Part shown: positions 20,941 to 31,765 of the stretch, piece by piece
Numbering within the stretch: the first letter of the stretch is position 1
Layout of the letters: each line of letters starts with the position of its first letter
Origin: Anaspis maculata
Lineage: Eukaryota > Arthropoda > Insecta > Coleoptera > Scraptiidae
Assembly: GCA_949128115.1 (NCBI GenBank)
Contig: OX421964.1
Coordinates: 19,182,892-19,246,891, forward strand
Reading direction: 5' to 3'
Length of the DNA: 64,000 nt
Position numbers and translations under genes: made by a program
Notes under the pieces: model-generated
Database searches by the model: none
What the model saw: the letters and a program-made list of their open reading frames with translations, nothing else
What the model was told of the DNA's origin: nothing

Positions 20941-22879
20941 CAGCGACCTGAAGCGACCTGACTATTCACTTTATTAATAGTAAAGTTGGTTGAGTGGCCA
21001 TCAATGGCGTCGAAGGCATACCTGTCATCGCATCTATTTTGTAATTGTTGTGGTTTGGAACATAGGAACATACTTACCTATTTGTTTGTAAATATTTGTA
21101 TTTTATTTGACAAGATGATCGTCAAAAGCCACCTGTTATGACATCCTGTTTGAAAACTCTGGGGGGATAATCAACTATAATTTATCTAAAACAGTCATGA
21201 TGGAGATGATCGAGGAGATGATACAAGATGCAATGTTTCGCAGTCGATCTGATCAGCGAAAAAATTGTGTGCTTCTCAAATGAAGTGTCATGCTAGGTGA
21301 TCATGGATGATCATAATGCCAAAATGTCATATATTTTCCAAATAATCAAATGGTCTGCTGGAAAGTACGGTGAGAGGGTAGAAATGGTTCGAGTTTTTAT
21401 GATCTACGCCACTGTAAAAATTACAATTTACAATGAACTCCTAAGAAATCTTCGGTCTGACCATTCTGAAGTATATTTTCAAGAAAAAAGAACCCTGTTG
21501 TGTGTTTTATGAAATAGGAGCTAATACGAAGAAACAGTCGCAAGAAATAACACATTTCTAAATATCTCGAAAACGGCTTGGAATTTGCAGAAACACATCT
21601 ATAACTTCTGATAGGGATTCTTCTTCTTCTTTTGAGGGATAAATGCCTTTTTCAATTTTTCACATATTCACAATATTTTTCGAAAAAATTGGAAAAAATT
21701 GATTTTCACAAAAAACGCCATCATTTTAGTTCATTTAATTTTTTCCTCAAATTTTCTCTTCCGTTTCTTGGATTAAGCAATTACTCACCATAATACAAAA
21801 GCAAAAGTCAAAAATCTTGAATAGTTGCAAAAATGGAAAAAAAAATAAAAAAGATGACGTCACAAAAAATTGAAAAATTGAAATCAAAATTTTTCTTGGC
21901 TCCCCTTCTAAAAATGTTTCAAATGCTTTTGGGAGTCCACACACCAAATTTCACACTTTTGTAACAATTAGAGCAATTTTTACGTGTACCGCTAGGACTA
22001 TTATGCAGAACAGTGCGTACATGACGACAACTGGTCTGCATCTTGTTGAGATTTAACGTAGAGTCAAATGATTACTTTTTGAGATGCGTGACGATTATTG
22101 ATGGTGGTTTGTATGAGTATCTGCAACTTCAATTTTCAAGGGGGCCCCTAAGCCCCCCTATCAAAAATATGACAAAGCGTCATGTCTACATTTGAAAAGG
22201 GGACCATGATGACCACTCATACCAAATTTTATGCCTTTATCACAAAAAGAACAGATTTTATTGAATTTGGTCACTAATCCCCGAACTACACTGAATTACC
22301 ACTGGTAATTGCAGATTGAGCAAGTTACGTGTTTCCTTTTGCGGGAAATAAGATGTCGACGGTTCAGATGACGTTCTGGTCATGCCCTGGAGTATATACC
22401 AACAGCTCTGAGCTAACAATATAGCTCTAATGTGACAAAAGCGAGGATACTATTCTCGGACTTGCTGCAGCAAACATGATATACTTTTTCAGCGCCGCAA
22501 GAAAAATGCTCAAGTGGGATTTTCGGGGATTTTGAGTACATGGTAGAAGATGAAACTCTGAATCGATAACAGCCTTAAAATTCCATGAAATAATTATTTC
22601 AACCTTAGAACCTATCTTTACTGCACTAAACGTGTATATGCGGAGAAAAGCCCATTCAAATTTCTACAATTTGACATATAAGTCATTCATGTGCGATTTA
22701 TGGTTCTTGAGTTAGAGCTTTCAGTACTTCCGGCATCATCAACTTTCGGCATTTAATCAGTATGTTAAATTGATACCACCGTCATGTAGTAAGCAAATTA
22801 ACCATAAATAGCTCTTGACCATTAACCATAGATGATAAAAAATTTAGAAAATCGATCATGGTGATGTTATTTGTCTAAT

Positions 22880-23238
22880 TACAGGGTGAACCGTGAAAGT
22901 AAATTGACTTAAGAAAGAAATAAAGGTAATATAGCATTTGAAGGATATCAGATACATTCGAAACTCATTATCATGATGAAATTTGGGGTCATTATCCGGA
23001 ATATCCACTTTTCCACTCCGTATATCTGCTGTTCTAGCCATAATTTTGGAAAGATGGCGTCCAAATAACATATTTTCGGAAAATTTTTGGACAATTTGTC
23101 ATAAAATTTCAAGATTCAAATCAAAAGTGAAGGTCTATTAAATTCTCTGAAATTTGACATCTGAATCACTTATGTGCGACTCACGGATCTCAAGATATAC
23201 CTTTTCAAAGTCAATTTTCCTTTAGAGTTCACTCTGTA
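22880..23238. mobile_element. MITE with TACAGGGTGAAC-type ends
   Basis: Ends are TACAGGGTGAACCGTGAAAG and the inverse of TACAGAGTGAACTCTAAAGG; both arms continue with AAATTGACTT. TA occurs at both boundaries, fitting Tc1/mariner-type MITEs. There is no coding capacity. 22627-22879 and 23239-23980 hold no recognised gene; the frame 23365-23679 has no known motif. Confidence 0.6.
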
Positions 23239-23980
23239 GTTGCATAACAACCGTTACCATGATTGATTTTCTGGATATTAATGGTCTGTGGTTGACAACT
23301 TATCATTTTTTATGGTCAATTTGACTGCCACGTGGAGCTAAGATCAACTTGATATGCTGATTGGATGACAAAAGTTGCTGCTTCAGGGAGTTCTAGAAGC
23401 CATAACCCAAGAACCGGAAATAGCACGTACACAAGTGAGGTGTCAAATTGTAGAGAATTGAATAAGCTTCCATTCGCATACAAACGCTTTCATCTCACAT
23501 TGACTGAAATGAAGATAGTGACAGAAAACTGTTTTTTTGGCGTCATCTTTTCAATATGGCGGCCAGGATGGCAAATATACGAAGTGGAAAAGAGGAAATT
23601 CAAAAAGGGCACCTCAAGTTCTATAGTACTGCCTAGTTTGAAAAATATCAGACAACCTTCAAAAAAGGCCGGAATTTAGCATATCTTATAAAGACAGTTT
23701 TGACAGTTTCCCGAGATGACGTTTGTAAATTCAGGTATCAAATAAAGAAAACAATTTTTTGTCTACAAAATGACGTTTTAGATGTCGAGATCCGTTGAAA
23801 AACAAACGAGCTACAGCCAGTTTAATATTACCAGATTGAGCCCATATTGGCGCCTCCACCATATTTGCCGGCAGCAGATGTCAATATTCCACCATAATTT
23901 TTCATGGTCCTTGATCGCCCAGGAGTCGATTAGAACATATCTCCATATATCTTCACGAAGTTGCACACGGCCAAGCCTTT

Positions 23981-25436
23981 TGTAACGGTTAAGTTTCGCG
24001 CGCGCTCCTGGAGACGGCCCTGTGCCGGTATATGTTAGGGTGGTGAGTTGGGGGAACTGCTGTCAATGTCAGATTGACAGCAGGGTGACGGCTGGATGGT
24101 GGCAAAACGTCACTTTGATTTCCGGCGTGGAAAAAGTCAGAGGTCTGACATAATGCTCGAGTAGAAGCGCCTCGTGGGGCCCCGTTCGGCCGTAGGCCGT
24201 CGCCCCCTCCCACTTCGTATGCCCCTGCGGGCAGCACCGGGGCCGAACACCGCCGGAATCCTTGTCCAGCCGTCCTGCCCACGCGGTCACCATCGCCCCG
24301 TGCCGGCGAATTTTCCGCCAGGGCTTCGCCCGTGAATTGTCCGCCGAGAACCGCCGTCGCCCTTCGGTGCCAACGGACCGCCAACACCTCCTGCGGGCCG
24401 GCCGCTTCCATGCCGCGGTGCGCTCAAGATCGCTGCTGCCTCCGACGAAATCGCCCTCTTCGTGGCTGAGCTGCAGGAAAAACCACCACCGTCGTCAATG
24501 ACAACTCAGGTCAGCTGGTGATTTCTTCCGTACGCGGCTGTTCTAGCCTGCGCCCCCACTGGAGGGCATCCTAGTGCATGGTAGAGGCTTTGCTTTGCTC
24601 TAACCTCACTCTTCACCTTCTTTCACCATTTTTATTCTCTCTATTATTATTCTCCTAGTTTGTTTTTACGCTTTGCTTTATGGTTTGGCCTTGCCACCCT
24701 GCTTACCTTTTGCTTATTTATTTTTTTACTCTTACTTGTTCGAAGCACCTGCTGTCGCTTTGTTTGGCTTCTAGGTTCGGCCATCGGAGCCCTTCGTGAC
24801 GGACCTTCGCTCGCTCGGCGTCCACAACGTGCCAGCTGTCAAACCCAAGCCAATTGTGGACTGGCGCCCCATCACCATCTCCAGCTTGCCACACAAAGCT
24901 GCCGGAACTTGGGTTTCACTCCGGACATCGATCCGTCACGAAGCTGGGTGTCCGATGGTCCGAGCTGGCCTGGAGACAGCAGAGTGTATCAGCAGGGCGT
25001 CTTCATGTTCTTCAGTGGACTCGGTTGAGTACCTTCTTTTGTTTATATTTCCTTTCATTTTAGCTTTTAGGGCCTTCTGCCAATTTCATGTTTGTAATGA
25101 GCCTTCAGCTCGGCTTTGTGTACTTTTTGTGATGAGCCTTCAGCTCGGCTATTATTGCCAACAATTGCCGTTGGTATTTCACCCCTTTCCTTCTTTGTTT
25201 TGGTTCAATAAACCGAATTAGTAATTGAATCTGTGTTTCACTACCCAGCCGACTCCGTTCCATAGTTGCACACACAAGTTCAGTTTCTCGACCCAGCTTT
25301 ACCTGAGAGCTAACCGGCACCTTTTTTTTACGGCGTGTGCCTAGAGGAGGTCATTAGCGGCCTTCTCTCGCCGTCCTCTGGGCCATGCCCAGAGAAATCC
25401 ACTCCAACTCTACCAGCCGGAGCGGAAAAGGTAACA
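23981..25436 (+). repeat. LTR 1 (5' LTR)
   Basis: It begins TGTAACGG and ends GGTAACA (canonical TG...CA). A polyadenylation signal AATAAA is at 25207-25212. An 18-bp direct repeat TGAGCCTTCAGCTCGGCT is at 25098-25115 and 25133-25150. An 11-bp stem (CTGCTGTCAAT...ATTGACAGCAG) lies near 24058-24084. Open frames inside the LTR (for example 24660-25028 and the minus-strand 23989-24411) show no domains. It carries the private G at 24164. Confidence 0.93.
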
Positions 25437-25437
25437 T

Positions 25438-25461
25438 TGGCGCCCAACGTGGGGCTCGAAC
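25438..25461 (+). promoter_or_regulatory. Primer-binding site for tRNA-Lys (copy 1)
   Basis: TGGCGCCCAACGTGGGGC plus the next six bases is complementary over 24 nt to the 3' end of animal tRNA-Lys(CUU), as I remember it (T arm and acceptor). It starts one base after the LTR end, as expected for minus-strand DNA priming. The 5' leader 25462-26681 that follows is non-coding, with T-rich runs and an ATT repeat at about 26578-26595. Confidence 0.85.
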
Positions 25462-26681
25462 TCATTGGTTCATTGGTTGTGTGTAACTTGGAGCTGGTTT
25501 TCGGTGGGTAGTGAATGTAATATTCGTGTGGTTGGAAGCAGGTGATGCGGAGCTGAATTTTTCTTTCCTCTTTCTTGTTTTGAAGTTGATAATAGTGGGT
25601 GCTTCCTTCTGAAGTTCCCATTAGTTTTTTATCCTCTTTTTGTGGTAAGCGTAAACTAGACGATTTTCTTTTTTCATTTTCATTCTTCAGTAATTTCGGA
25701 AGTTAGGAATTGACAGTGGGCTCAATTCCCGTTGACGGCTGGTGCGGCTCGCGGTCATGATTCATTAAATTTTTTTTTTATTTTGCAATTTTTTTTTTAT
25801 TGCAAAGTTTTTTTCTCTTGCGGCGATCATGGGCATAAATTTTCCGGGAAAGTTCAGGCTTATCCACTATGAGTAGGCACGCCATTGATGGTCGAGCTTG
25901 GGGAGAGGGTCAGTTTTTTTTCTTGGAGCTTTGAAGTTTTGTCATTGTAGGTATGGTGGGAAAGCTGGATTTTTGGAAATTCTTGATAGGCCTTCAGTCT
26001 GTCGGAGTTTTCTGACACAGCGGTACACTGTACACTGCTGATGGTGGGGCGGTACCGGTAGATTTTTTTTTGGGGTCAGTCTAGATGCACTGGTGGTACG
26101 CGGTTTTGCGGTTTTCTTCCTACTTGAGGGAAGCAACTATGTGTAGCTTGAAGTGGCCCTGAAGTTTTTTTGCTGCACCCTGGAATTTGGGAAATAAGTA
26201 GTCCGTTATTGGACTTGGGGTACGTGATGCGGTTTTATCCACCCCCTGAGTGGATCATGCGCAATCGTTCCAACAACGTAACTTGAGGAAAAAGCTCCAG
26301 GAATTTTTTCATTTTTGTTTTTGTTTTTGTTCTCTCTTTCTCTCTCCTGAGCACGACGCCATCTATGAGCGGGTTAGTCTAGGACGGTGAGATGTAGGTG
26401 ACAGCGGTGCTTCACCCCTGTGTTGTTGGGTGTTAGGTGAGGCGGCCTATAAGGTTCTAGATGGGGCCTTCCGTCTCTATCATTACAAAGTTTTATCGAA
26501 TTTTTCGAGTTATCTTGAAGTTGGCGTGACAAGTTGCGTTGCGCAGAGAGTTGCTATAGCTAAAGCTATTGCCACTCATTATTATTATTATTATTCGTTT
26601 GCATTTTTTTTTTCTAGTATTTTTTTTACCAGTGTACCTACTTCTCACAATTTTGTTCGCGTTTTTTGTTTGCGTCGCGAC

Positions 26682-28418
26682 ATGGAAGTTGGTCGGTTGC
26701 GCGGCGATGAAATCGCGTGGGAGTTGCGGGCGCGAGGTTGTGCCGTGGGGGGAACGGTTGATCTTCAGCGTTCACAATTGAGGTCGGCGTTGCGTGCGGG
26801 GTGGCCGATTCTCGACAATTTGGAACTCGATGCGACAGAAGAACTTACCACTTGCGGAACTAAACTCGATGAGCTGATTGATTCGATTCGGCGTTTCAAC
26901 AGCGCATCTGCGCCAAGCGAGCATGCGCGAATCCGAAGTAGACTACTGCACGTGCAGACGCGTTTGCGGCTGGTTCCGGCCGTCCGCCCGCAGCAACAGT
27001 CCAAACTAGGACATTTGCTTTTCGTGTTAGAAACAGCTTTCGGACTGTTGGAAACTGCCCTCCGGCTTGCTGACGTAGTAGCACCACCTGAGGTTGCAGA
27101 ACCGGTTGTGCAACAGGTGGTTCCGCCACTGATTGACTTGGGCGCAGAGAGCAATGAATCAGGCGATGAATCAGGCGTGACTGGGGGATCATTCGCGCGG
27201 GAGGCGATAGTGCAGACGGTGCCGCTGGACCGTGGTGATTTCCGAGCGCGCTTGGAGCGCTTTGAGCGGGACTGTGTGGCTGATGACCACCGGTGGGCCT
27301 GTCAGCAATTGTCTGAGAGTCTCGGTCGCTCCAATAGGCAGGCTAGGCGATCAAGTGCGCTGACGACTAATTTTCCGAGGGACCAGTCACCTGTGGGTCG
27401 CGTTTCTTTTCCGCCTGACTCTACTCTACATAGACAAAGGGCTGAGAGCTGTCTAGGGGATACAGGGCCACTAGGGTCGGCTAGACTTGAGCCCGACATG
27501 ACGCCGCTGGCTCAGGTGCGGACTGGTTATGTGCCTGTGCACAAGTGGGGAATTCGATTCGACGGCACTGACAGCGTCAACGGATTTCTCGAAAATGCTG
27601 AACTGATGGCGGAATCTCGTGGTGTCTCGCGTGACCAGCTATTCAGGTCTGTCTACGAGCTCCTCAGCGGAGATGCCCGAGACTGGTACTTACCTCGTCG
27701 AAATTTAATCCGTGATTGGGACGGCTTCGCGTCGCAACTGCGGGAGGACTTCTTGCCTCCCAATTACGAGGAGAATCTCTTTGATGAGATCAAGCGCAGA
27801 ACACAGGGCGCTGACGAAGCCTTTATATTCTACGTCACCCGAATGCAAAACCTTTTTCGCAAGTTGGGGCGACTGAGGCCTGATGAGTCGGGGCAGGTCG
27901 GGATTGTTCGTAGGAATTTGCTGCCGCACTTGCAAACAGCGCTAGCTTTCCACGCTACGTCTTCCTATGAGGAATTATTGCGAAAAGGGAAAGAGGCTGA
28001 GCAGACACACCTTCAGGCTGGTCTGTATACACCTCCCCCCACTCAGTGTCGACTAATTCGTGAGCCACATCTGGCCTACAAAAAGAGCGGCCCTGGTTCG
28101 CGTGGAGCCATGGCTGCTGCTGTAACCGAGATCGAGGCGACTGAGGCACCTCGGGTTGTAACGCGTCTGAGGGACGATGCTCGCTGTTGGTCTTGCGGCC
28201 AGACGGGGCACTTCCGTGACCAGTGCAGAGGCGCTGCTGCTGTACTGAGGTGTTTTCGGTGCGGACAGGAGGGATTCACCGTGCGAACGTGCACACGGTG
28301 CAGCGGTGATTCTCGAGGGGGCCACCGGGGCAATCGTGGATCGCGAGACGATCGTGGCAGAGCCGCTGGGTCTCGTCAGAGCCCGCGACCGGAAAACGCC
28401 ACCGGGGATGCTCGGTAG
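26682..28418 (+). CDS. gag: Gag polyprotein of Ty3/gypsy element, copy 1 (578 aa)
   Basis: This is the structural protein that would form the virus-like particle and bind genomic RNA. I chose ATG 26682 (MEVGRLRG) because the frame upstream to 26430 has no ATG and low-complexity Tyr/Phe-rich text. Residues about 290-440 match the Retrotrans_gag capsid-like domain ('RFDGTDSVNGFLENAE', 'LLSGDARDWYL', 'FASQLREDFLP'). Two Cys knuckles follow: C502-x2-C-x4-H-x4-C is canonical. The second, starting at C524, has Phe in place of His (C-x2-C-x4-F-x4-C) and may not bind zinc normally. An Arg/Gly-rich tail ends the protein. The end overlaps the open pol frame (28310-28415), which is in -1 relative to gag. 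Identical to copy 2. Confidence 0.9.
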   Translation: MEVGRLRGDEIAWELRARGCAVGGTVDLQRSQLRSALRAGWPILDNLELDATEELTTCGTKLDELIDSIRRFNSASAPSEHARIRSRLLHVQTRLRLVPAVRPQQQSKLGHLLFVLETAFGLLETALRLADVVAPPEVAEPVVQQVVPPLIDLGAESNESGDESGVTGGSFAREAIVQTVPLDRGDFRARLERFERDCVADDHRWACQQLSESLGRSNRQARRSSALTTNFPRDQSPVGRVSFPPDSTLHRQRAESCLGDTGPLGSARLEPDMTPLAQVRTGYVPVHKWGIRFDGTDSVNGFLENAELMAESRGVSRDQLFRSVYELLSGDARDWYLPRRNLIRDWDGFASQLREDFLPPNYEENLFDEIKRRTQGADEAFIFYVTRMQNLFRKLGRLRPDESGQVGIVRRNLLPHLQTALAFHATSSYEELLRKGKEAEQTHLQAGLYTPPPTQCRLIREPHLAYKKSGPGSRGAMAAAVTEIEATEAPRVVTRLRDDARCWSCGQTGHFRDQCRGAAAVLRCFRCGQEGFTVRTCTRCSGDSRGGHRGNRGSRDDRGRAAGSRQSPRPENATGDAR

Positions 28419-28465
28419 GTCCGACCGACGTCCCCTCTTCGCATGCGTCTGATCGGACAACGATT

Positions 28466-28645
28466 ATGACAACTTCACCGATTATGAGAACCTCTCCGAT
28501 TATGACAACTTCTCCGATTGTGACAACCTCTCCGATTATGACAACTTCTCCGATTATGACAACTTCTCCGATTATGACAACTTCACCGATTATGACAACT
28601 TCTCCGACTATGACAACTTCTCTGATTGAAATGACTTCTCCGACC
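28466..28645 (+). repeat. 18-bp in-frame minisatellite at the start of pol (copy 1)
   Basis: About nine to ten units of ATGACAACTTCTCCGATT encode MTTSPI with small variants (MRTSPI, VTTSPI, MTTSPT, MTTSLI). Most units carry an in-frame ATG. The repeat creates an artefactual minus-strand frame reading VVIIGE repeats. Confidence 0.93.
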
Positions 28646-31600
28646 GTGGCAAAAGATTCTAAGCTGGAAGCCCAGCTGGCTTTTGTTTTTGCTGGGGTGC
28701 CCAACGATCGCAGACCTTACCTAAGGGTGCAAATTTATGACCAACCTTTCTTGGGGTTGCTCGACAGCGGTGCATCTTGCACCATTGTTGGAAGGCCGGG
28801 CTGGGAGTTTCTCAAGTCCTGTGGCGTTGCGTTAGGTCCAGGACCGGGTTCCTGTGTAGTTGCAAATGGCGAGTCATGCAGTTGCTTGGGTGCCGTACAA
28901 ATACCGATGGAATTGGAAGGTAGGGTACGAGTAGTGTCAGCACTGGTGGTGCCCAGTATTGCACATCAGATAATTTTGGGGGTCGATTTTTGGAAATCGA
29001 TGGGTTTGGTGCCTGACTTGGCGCGTGATGTCTGGCACTTCGCTGCCCCTTCCGATTCCAAAGTATACTCCGTGATGACGGCGGGTATTGAGTTGTCTCA
29101 TGTCGAGAAGGAGCAGTTGAACCGGGTGATCGGGAATCGACTGAAGCAACTGCCACAGAGTTTGGGTTGTCTTCCAGTGCAGCACACTATTCGGCTCATT
29201 CCCGGGGCCGAGCCCATTAAACAGCGGGCGTATCGGGTGTCTTATTTTAGACAGGGACTCATCGATGCTGAGTTGGATAAGATGTTGGCGCTGGGGGTGG
29301 TGGAACCGTCCCAGAGCCCGTGGGCGTCTCCGGTGTGCCTGGTCCCGAAAAAGGACGGCACCCAGAGGTTCTGTGTGGACTATCGGCGCTTGAACGCCCT
29401 CACGGTAAAGGACGCTTACCCCCTGCCCAACATCGATGCCATTCTCGACAATTTGAGAAACACCCGACACCTCTCCACACTCGACATCAAAAGTGCCTAC
29501 TGGCAGGTCCCAGTCGATCCTCAGTCCCGTCCTTTAACTGCATTCACCGTTCAGGGGCGAGGCCTTTTCCAGTTCGTTCGTATGCCGTTTGGCTTAACGA
29601 ACGCTCCTGCCACGTGGCAGCGGATCATCGACACGATTCTGGGAGAGGACCTCAAGCCGAACGTGTGGGTGTATCTGGACGATATTGTGGTAGCGACTGC
29701 TGAGTTCAAAGCTCATATTGAGCTGCTCACTGTCGTGTTGGATCGGCTGCGGAGGGCAGGACTTGTTGTCTCGGTCGACAAATGCCAGCTGTGTCGGCCC
29801 GAGCTAAAATACTTAGGCTTCGTCATTGACGGGCAGGGCTTACGCACTGACCCCGACAAGGTTCGCTCTATCGCAGAGGTTCCGCCACCGACATGCGCAC
29901 GAGAGGTTCGTGCCTTTCTGGGACTAGCCTCCTGGTACAGGCGATTCGTGCCGGACTTCGCGACTGTGGCGGCCCCACTGACCGACCTGACTCGGAAGGG
30001 ACGTGTGTTTTCCTGGACGCCCGAATGTGACGCGGCTTTTAGACTGCTGAAGGAGGCGCTGATTTCTCCGCCAATTTTGGCTAGGCCTGATTTTCATCTG
30101 CCTTTCACCCTACAGGTCGATGCCTCAAACTTCGGCTTGGGTGGCGTCCTCACCCAGTCTTTTCCGGAGGGTGAGCGCGTGGTGTGCTATATCTCGCGTT
30201 CCTTAACGGCAATGGAACGGAAATACTCTGCCACCGAGCGTGAGTGCCTTGGTGTTATCTGGGCTGTGGAAAAGCTCCGCTTCTACCTGGAGGGTCGACA
30301 CTTCAGTGTGGTCACAGACCATCATAGTCTTCTTTGGCTCCACCGCCTTAAGGATCCGCAGGGGCGACTCGCTCGATGGTCGCTTCGGCTGTTGCCTTAC
30401 GATTTCGAGATCTTCCATCGTAAGGGCCGAGACCACGTTGTGCCGGATTTTCTCTCGAGGTCCGTCCCCTCGGGTGATCTGGTGGTGGACGCCATTGAGG
30501 TGCCAGCGGTACCATACACCGGCCCCGACGCCTGGTATCGGCGATTGCGGGAAGCTGTGGAGCGTCATCCTGACAGGTACCCACTGTTTCGTGTGGCCGA
30601 AGGCCATTTGTTCAAGAAATTGCTTGAGCCTGCGTGGGATACCTGCGATTTCAACTGGAAGGTCATCCCACCCAGAGAGTCGCGACGACAGATCTTCCGG
30701 GATTGTCATGACGATCCGACTGCGGGTCATCTCGGAATTGATAAGACAAGGATTAGAGTGTTCCAGCAATACTGGTGGCCAAAGTATGCCGACGACGTTC
30801 GTCGCTACGTGTCGCGATGTAGGGTTTGTGCGTCGGTGAAGCCGAGCAATCGTCGACAGATGGGGTTGATGGCCATTGCTGATCCTCCGTCGCGGCCGTG
30901 GCAGAGGATCGCGGTCGATCTCTTCGGACCTTTGCCGCGTTCAACGCGAGGTCACACGCAGATCTTGGTTGTCACGGATCTGTTTTCAAAATTTTGTGCT
31001 CTGTTGCCTGTCCGGGCTGCGACTGCCCAGGCTGTGTGCACCCTTTTAGAGGAACGCGTGTTCCTGGAATACGGTGTTCCGGAGGTAGTCCAGATGGACA
31101 ATGGTGTCCAGTTCAGGAGTCGGCGGATGGAACAGTTGATGACCACCTACGGGTGTCAAGCGCGCTACAACCCCCTTTACCACCCTCAGGCCAATCAGGC
31201 TGAGCGGGTAAATAGAAACCTGAAAACTGTTCTGCGAGCCGTACTCCTGGACAGGGGCGACCCAGATCATCGACATTGGGACCGGGACCTTGTGCGAATC
31301 GCGTGCGCCTTGCGCACAGCCAAACACGACGTGACAGGTCACTCGCCCCATTTTCTTGTTCACGGTCGGGACATGTTCTTGAGCGGTGACAGTCACCGAT
31401 GGACCAATTTAGACGGTTTTCGCGTGAACGCTGACGAGCGAGCCCAAGGGTTATCCGACCTATTCGTCCGAGTCCGGAATAAACTCCGTGCTGCTGCCCA
31501 GGTGGGTAAGCGGCATTACGACCTGAGGCGTCGTGAAGGATCCTTCGAGGCAGGACAATTGGTCTACCGTCGAAACATGGTGTTGTCCAATGCAGCCCGA

Positions 31601-31765
31601 CACTTTGCAGCCAAACTTGCGCCCAAGTTTGTGGGACCGCTGCGTGTAAGACGAAGGGTCAGCCCGTGGGTCTGTGAACTGGAAGACTTGAATCGCCGAC
31701 TCGTCGGCGTGTGGCACGTTAAGGACCTCAGAGCTGCTCCGCCGGAGCCGGAGCCTGAGGACTGA
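28466..31765 (+). CDS. pol: Pol polyprotein (protease, RT, RNase H, integrase), copy 1 (1099 aa)
   Basis: Pol copies the RNA to DNA and integrates it. The order is: residues 1-60, a Thr/Ser/Met-rich repeat (MTTSPI units); aspartic protease with D100-S-G-A; reverse transcriptase with the FxYLDD-type motif at 403-406 (YLDD); RNase H with D552 ('LQVDASNFG'); integrase zinc finger H748-x6-H755-x29-C785-x2-C788; and integrase core D818, D878, E913 (D-x59-D-x34-E). After this comes a C-terminal domain with a GPL motif. All catalytic residues are present and there is no stop or frameshift. The first ATG is 28466, but the frame is open from 28310, so expression by -1 frameshifting or by reinitiation 48 bases after the gag stop are both possible. 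No canonical slippery heptamer is in the overlap; AGGGGGC (28316) and GGAAAAC (28391) are the nearest. Confidence 0.95.
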   Translation: MTTSPIMRTSPIMTTSPIVTTSPIMTTSPIMTTSPIMTTSPIMTTSPTMTTSLIEMTSPTVAKDSKLEAQLAFVFAGVPNDRRPYLRVQIYDQPFLGLLDSGASCTIVGRPGWEFLKSCGVALGPGPGSCVVANGESCSCLGAVQIPMELEGRVRVVSALVVPSIAHQIILGVDFWKSMGLVPDLARDVWHFAAPSDSKVYSVMTAGIELSHVEKEQLNRVIGNRLKQLPQSLGCLPVQHTIRLIPGAEPIKQRAYRVSYFRQGLIDAELDKMLALGVVEPSQSPWASPVCLVPKKDGTQRFCVDYRRLNALTVKDAYPLPNIDAILDNLRNTRHLSTLDIKSAYWQVPVDPQSRPLTAFTVQGRGLFQFVRMPFGLTNAPATWQRIIDTILGEDLKPNVWVYLDDIVVATAEFKAHIELLTVVLDRLRRAGLVVSVDKCQLCRPELKYLGFVIDGQGLRTDPDKVRSIAEVPPPTCAREVRAFLGLASWYRRFVPDFATVAAPLTDLTRKGRVFSWTPECDAAFRLLKEALISPPILARPDFHLPFTLQVDASNFGLGGVLTQSFPEGERVVCYISRSLTAMERKYSATERECLGVIWAVEKLRFYLEGRHFSVVTDHHSLLWLHRLKDPQGRLARWSLRLLPYDFEIFHRKGRDHVVPDFLSRSVPSGDLVVDAIEVPAVPYTGPDAWYRRLREAVERHPDRYPLFRVAEGHLFKKLLEPAWDTCDFNWKVIPPRESRRQIFRDCHDDPTAGHLGIDKTRIRVFQQYWWPKYADDVRRYVSRCRVCASVKPSNRRQMGLMAIADPPSRPWQRIAVDLFGPLPRSTRGHTQILVVTDLFSKFCALLPVRAATAQAVCTLLEERVFLEYGVPEVVQMDNGVQFRSRRMEQLMTTYGCQARYNPLYHPQANQAERVNRNLKTVLRAVLLDRGDPDHRHWDRDLVRIACALRTAKHDVTGHSPHFLVHGRDMFLSGDSHRWTNLDGFRVNADERAQGLSDLFVRVRNKLRAAAQVGKRHYDLRRREGSFEAGQLVYRRNMVLSNAARHFAAKLAPKFVGPLRVRRRVSPWVCELEDLNRRLVGVWHVKDLRAAPPEPEPED

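Larger units (their letters stand above)
16514..22626. repeat. 6.1-kb palindrome (foldback) with nested insertions
   Basis: The outermost arms are about 16514-17150 and 22010-22626, beginning GTGCAGT.AAGATAG and its complement. The inner continuation of the arms is 19564-20450 against 21160-22005. On the right side the two arm parts are contiguous ('gtaccgctaggactat...gcagaacagtgcgtac'). On the left they are separated by about 2.4 kb (17150-19563) that includes another palindrome, so the left arm has been interrupted. The loop (about 20450-21160) holds a non-LTR retrotransposon fragment. No transposase is visible. Frames within (17447-17698, 19567-19846, 21297-21512 and others) show no domain. 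Confidence 0.75.

Noticed and set aside
23989..25028. Open frames inside the LTRs (minus 23989-24411, plus 24660-25028 and their copies)
   Set aside because: They lie within a GC-rich LTR, have no domains and overlap each other; nothing supports an accessory LTR gene.
26430..26681. N-terminal extension of gag from the GTG at 26430
   Set aside because: No ATG in this stretch, and the text is low-complexity (Tyr run from ATT repeats); the ATG at 26682 is the better start.
28276..28704. Minus-strand frame with VVIIGE repeats (and its copy at 36329-36757)
   Set aside because: It is the antisense reading of the 18-bp minisatellite in pol; the plus-strand frame has clear protease homology.
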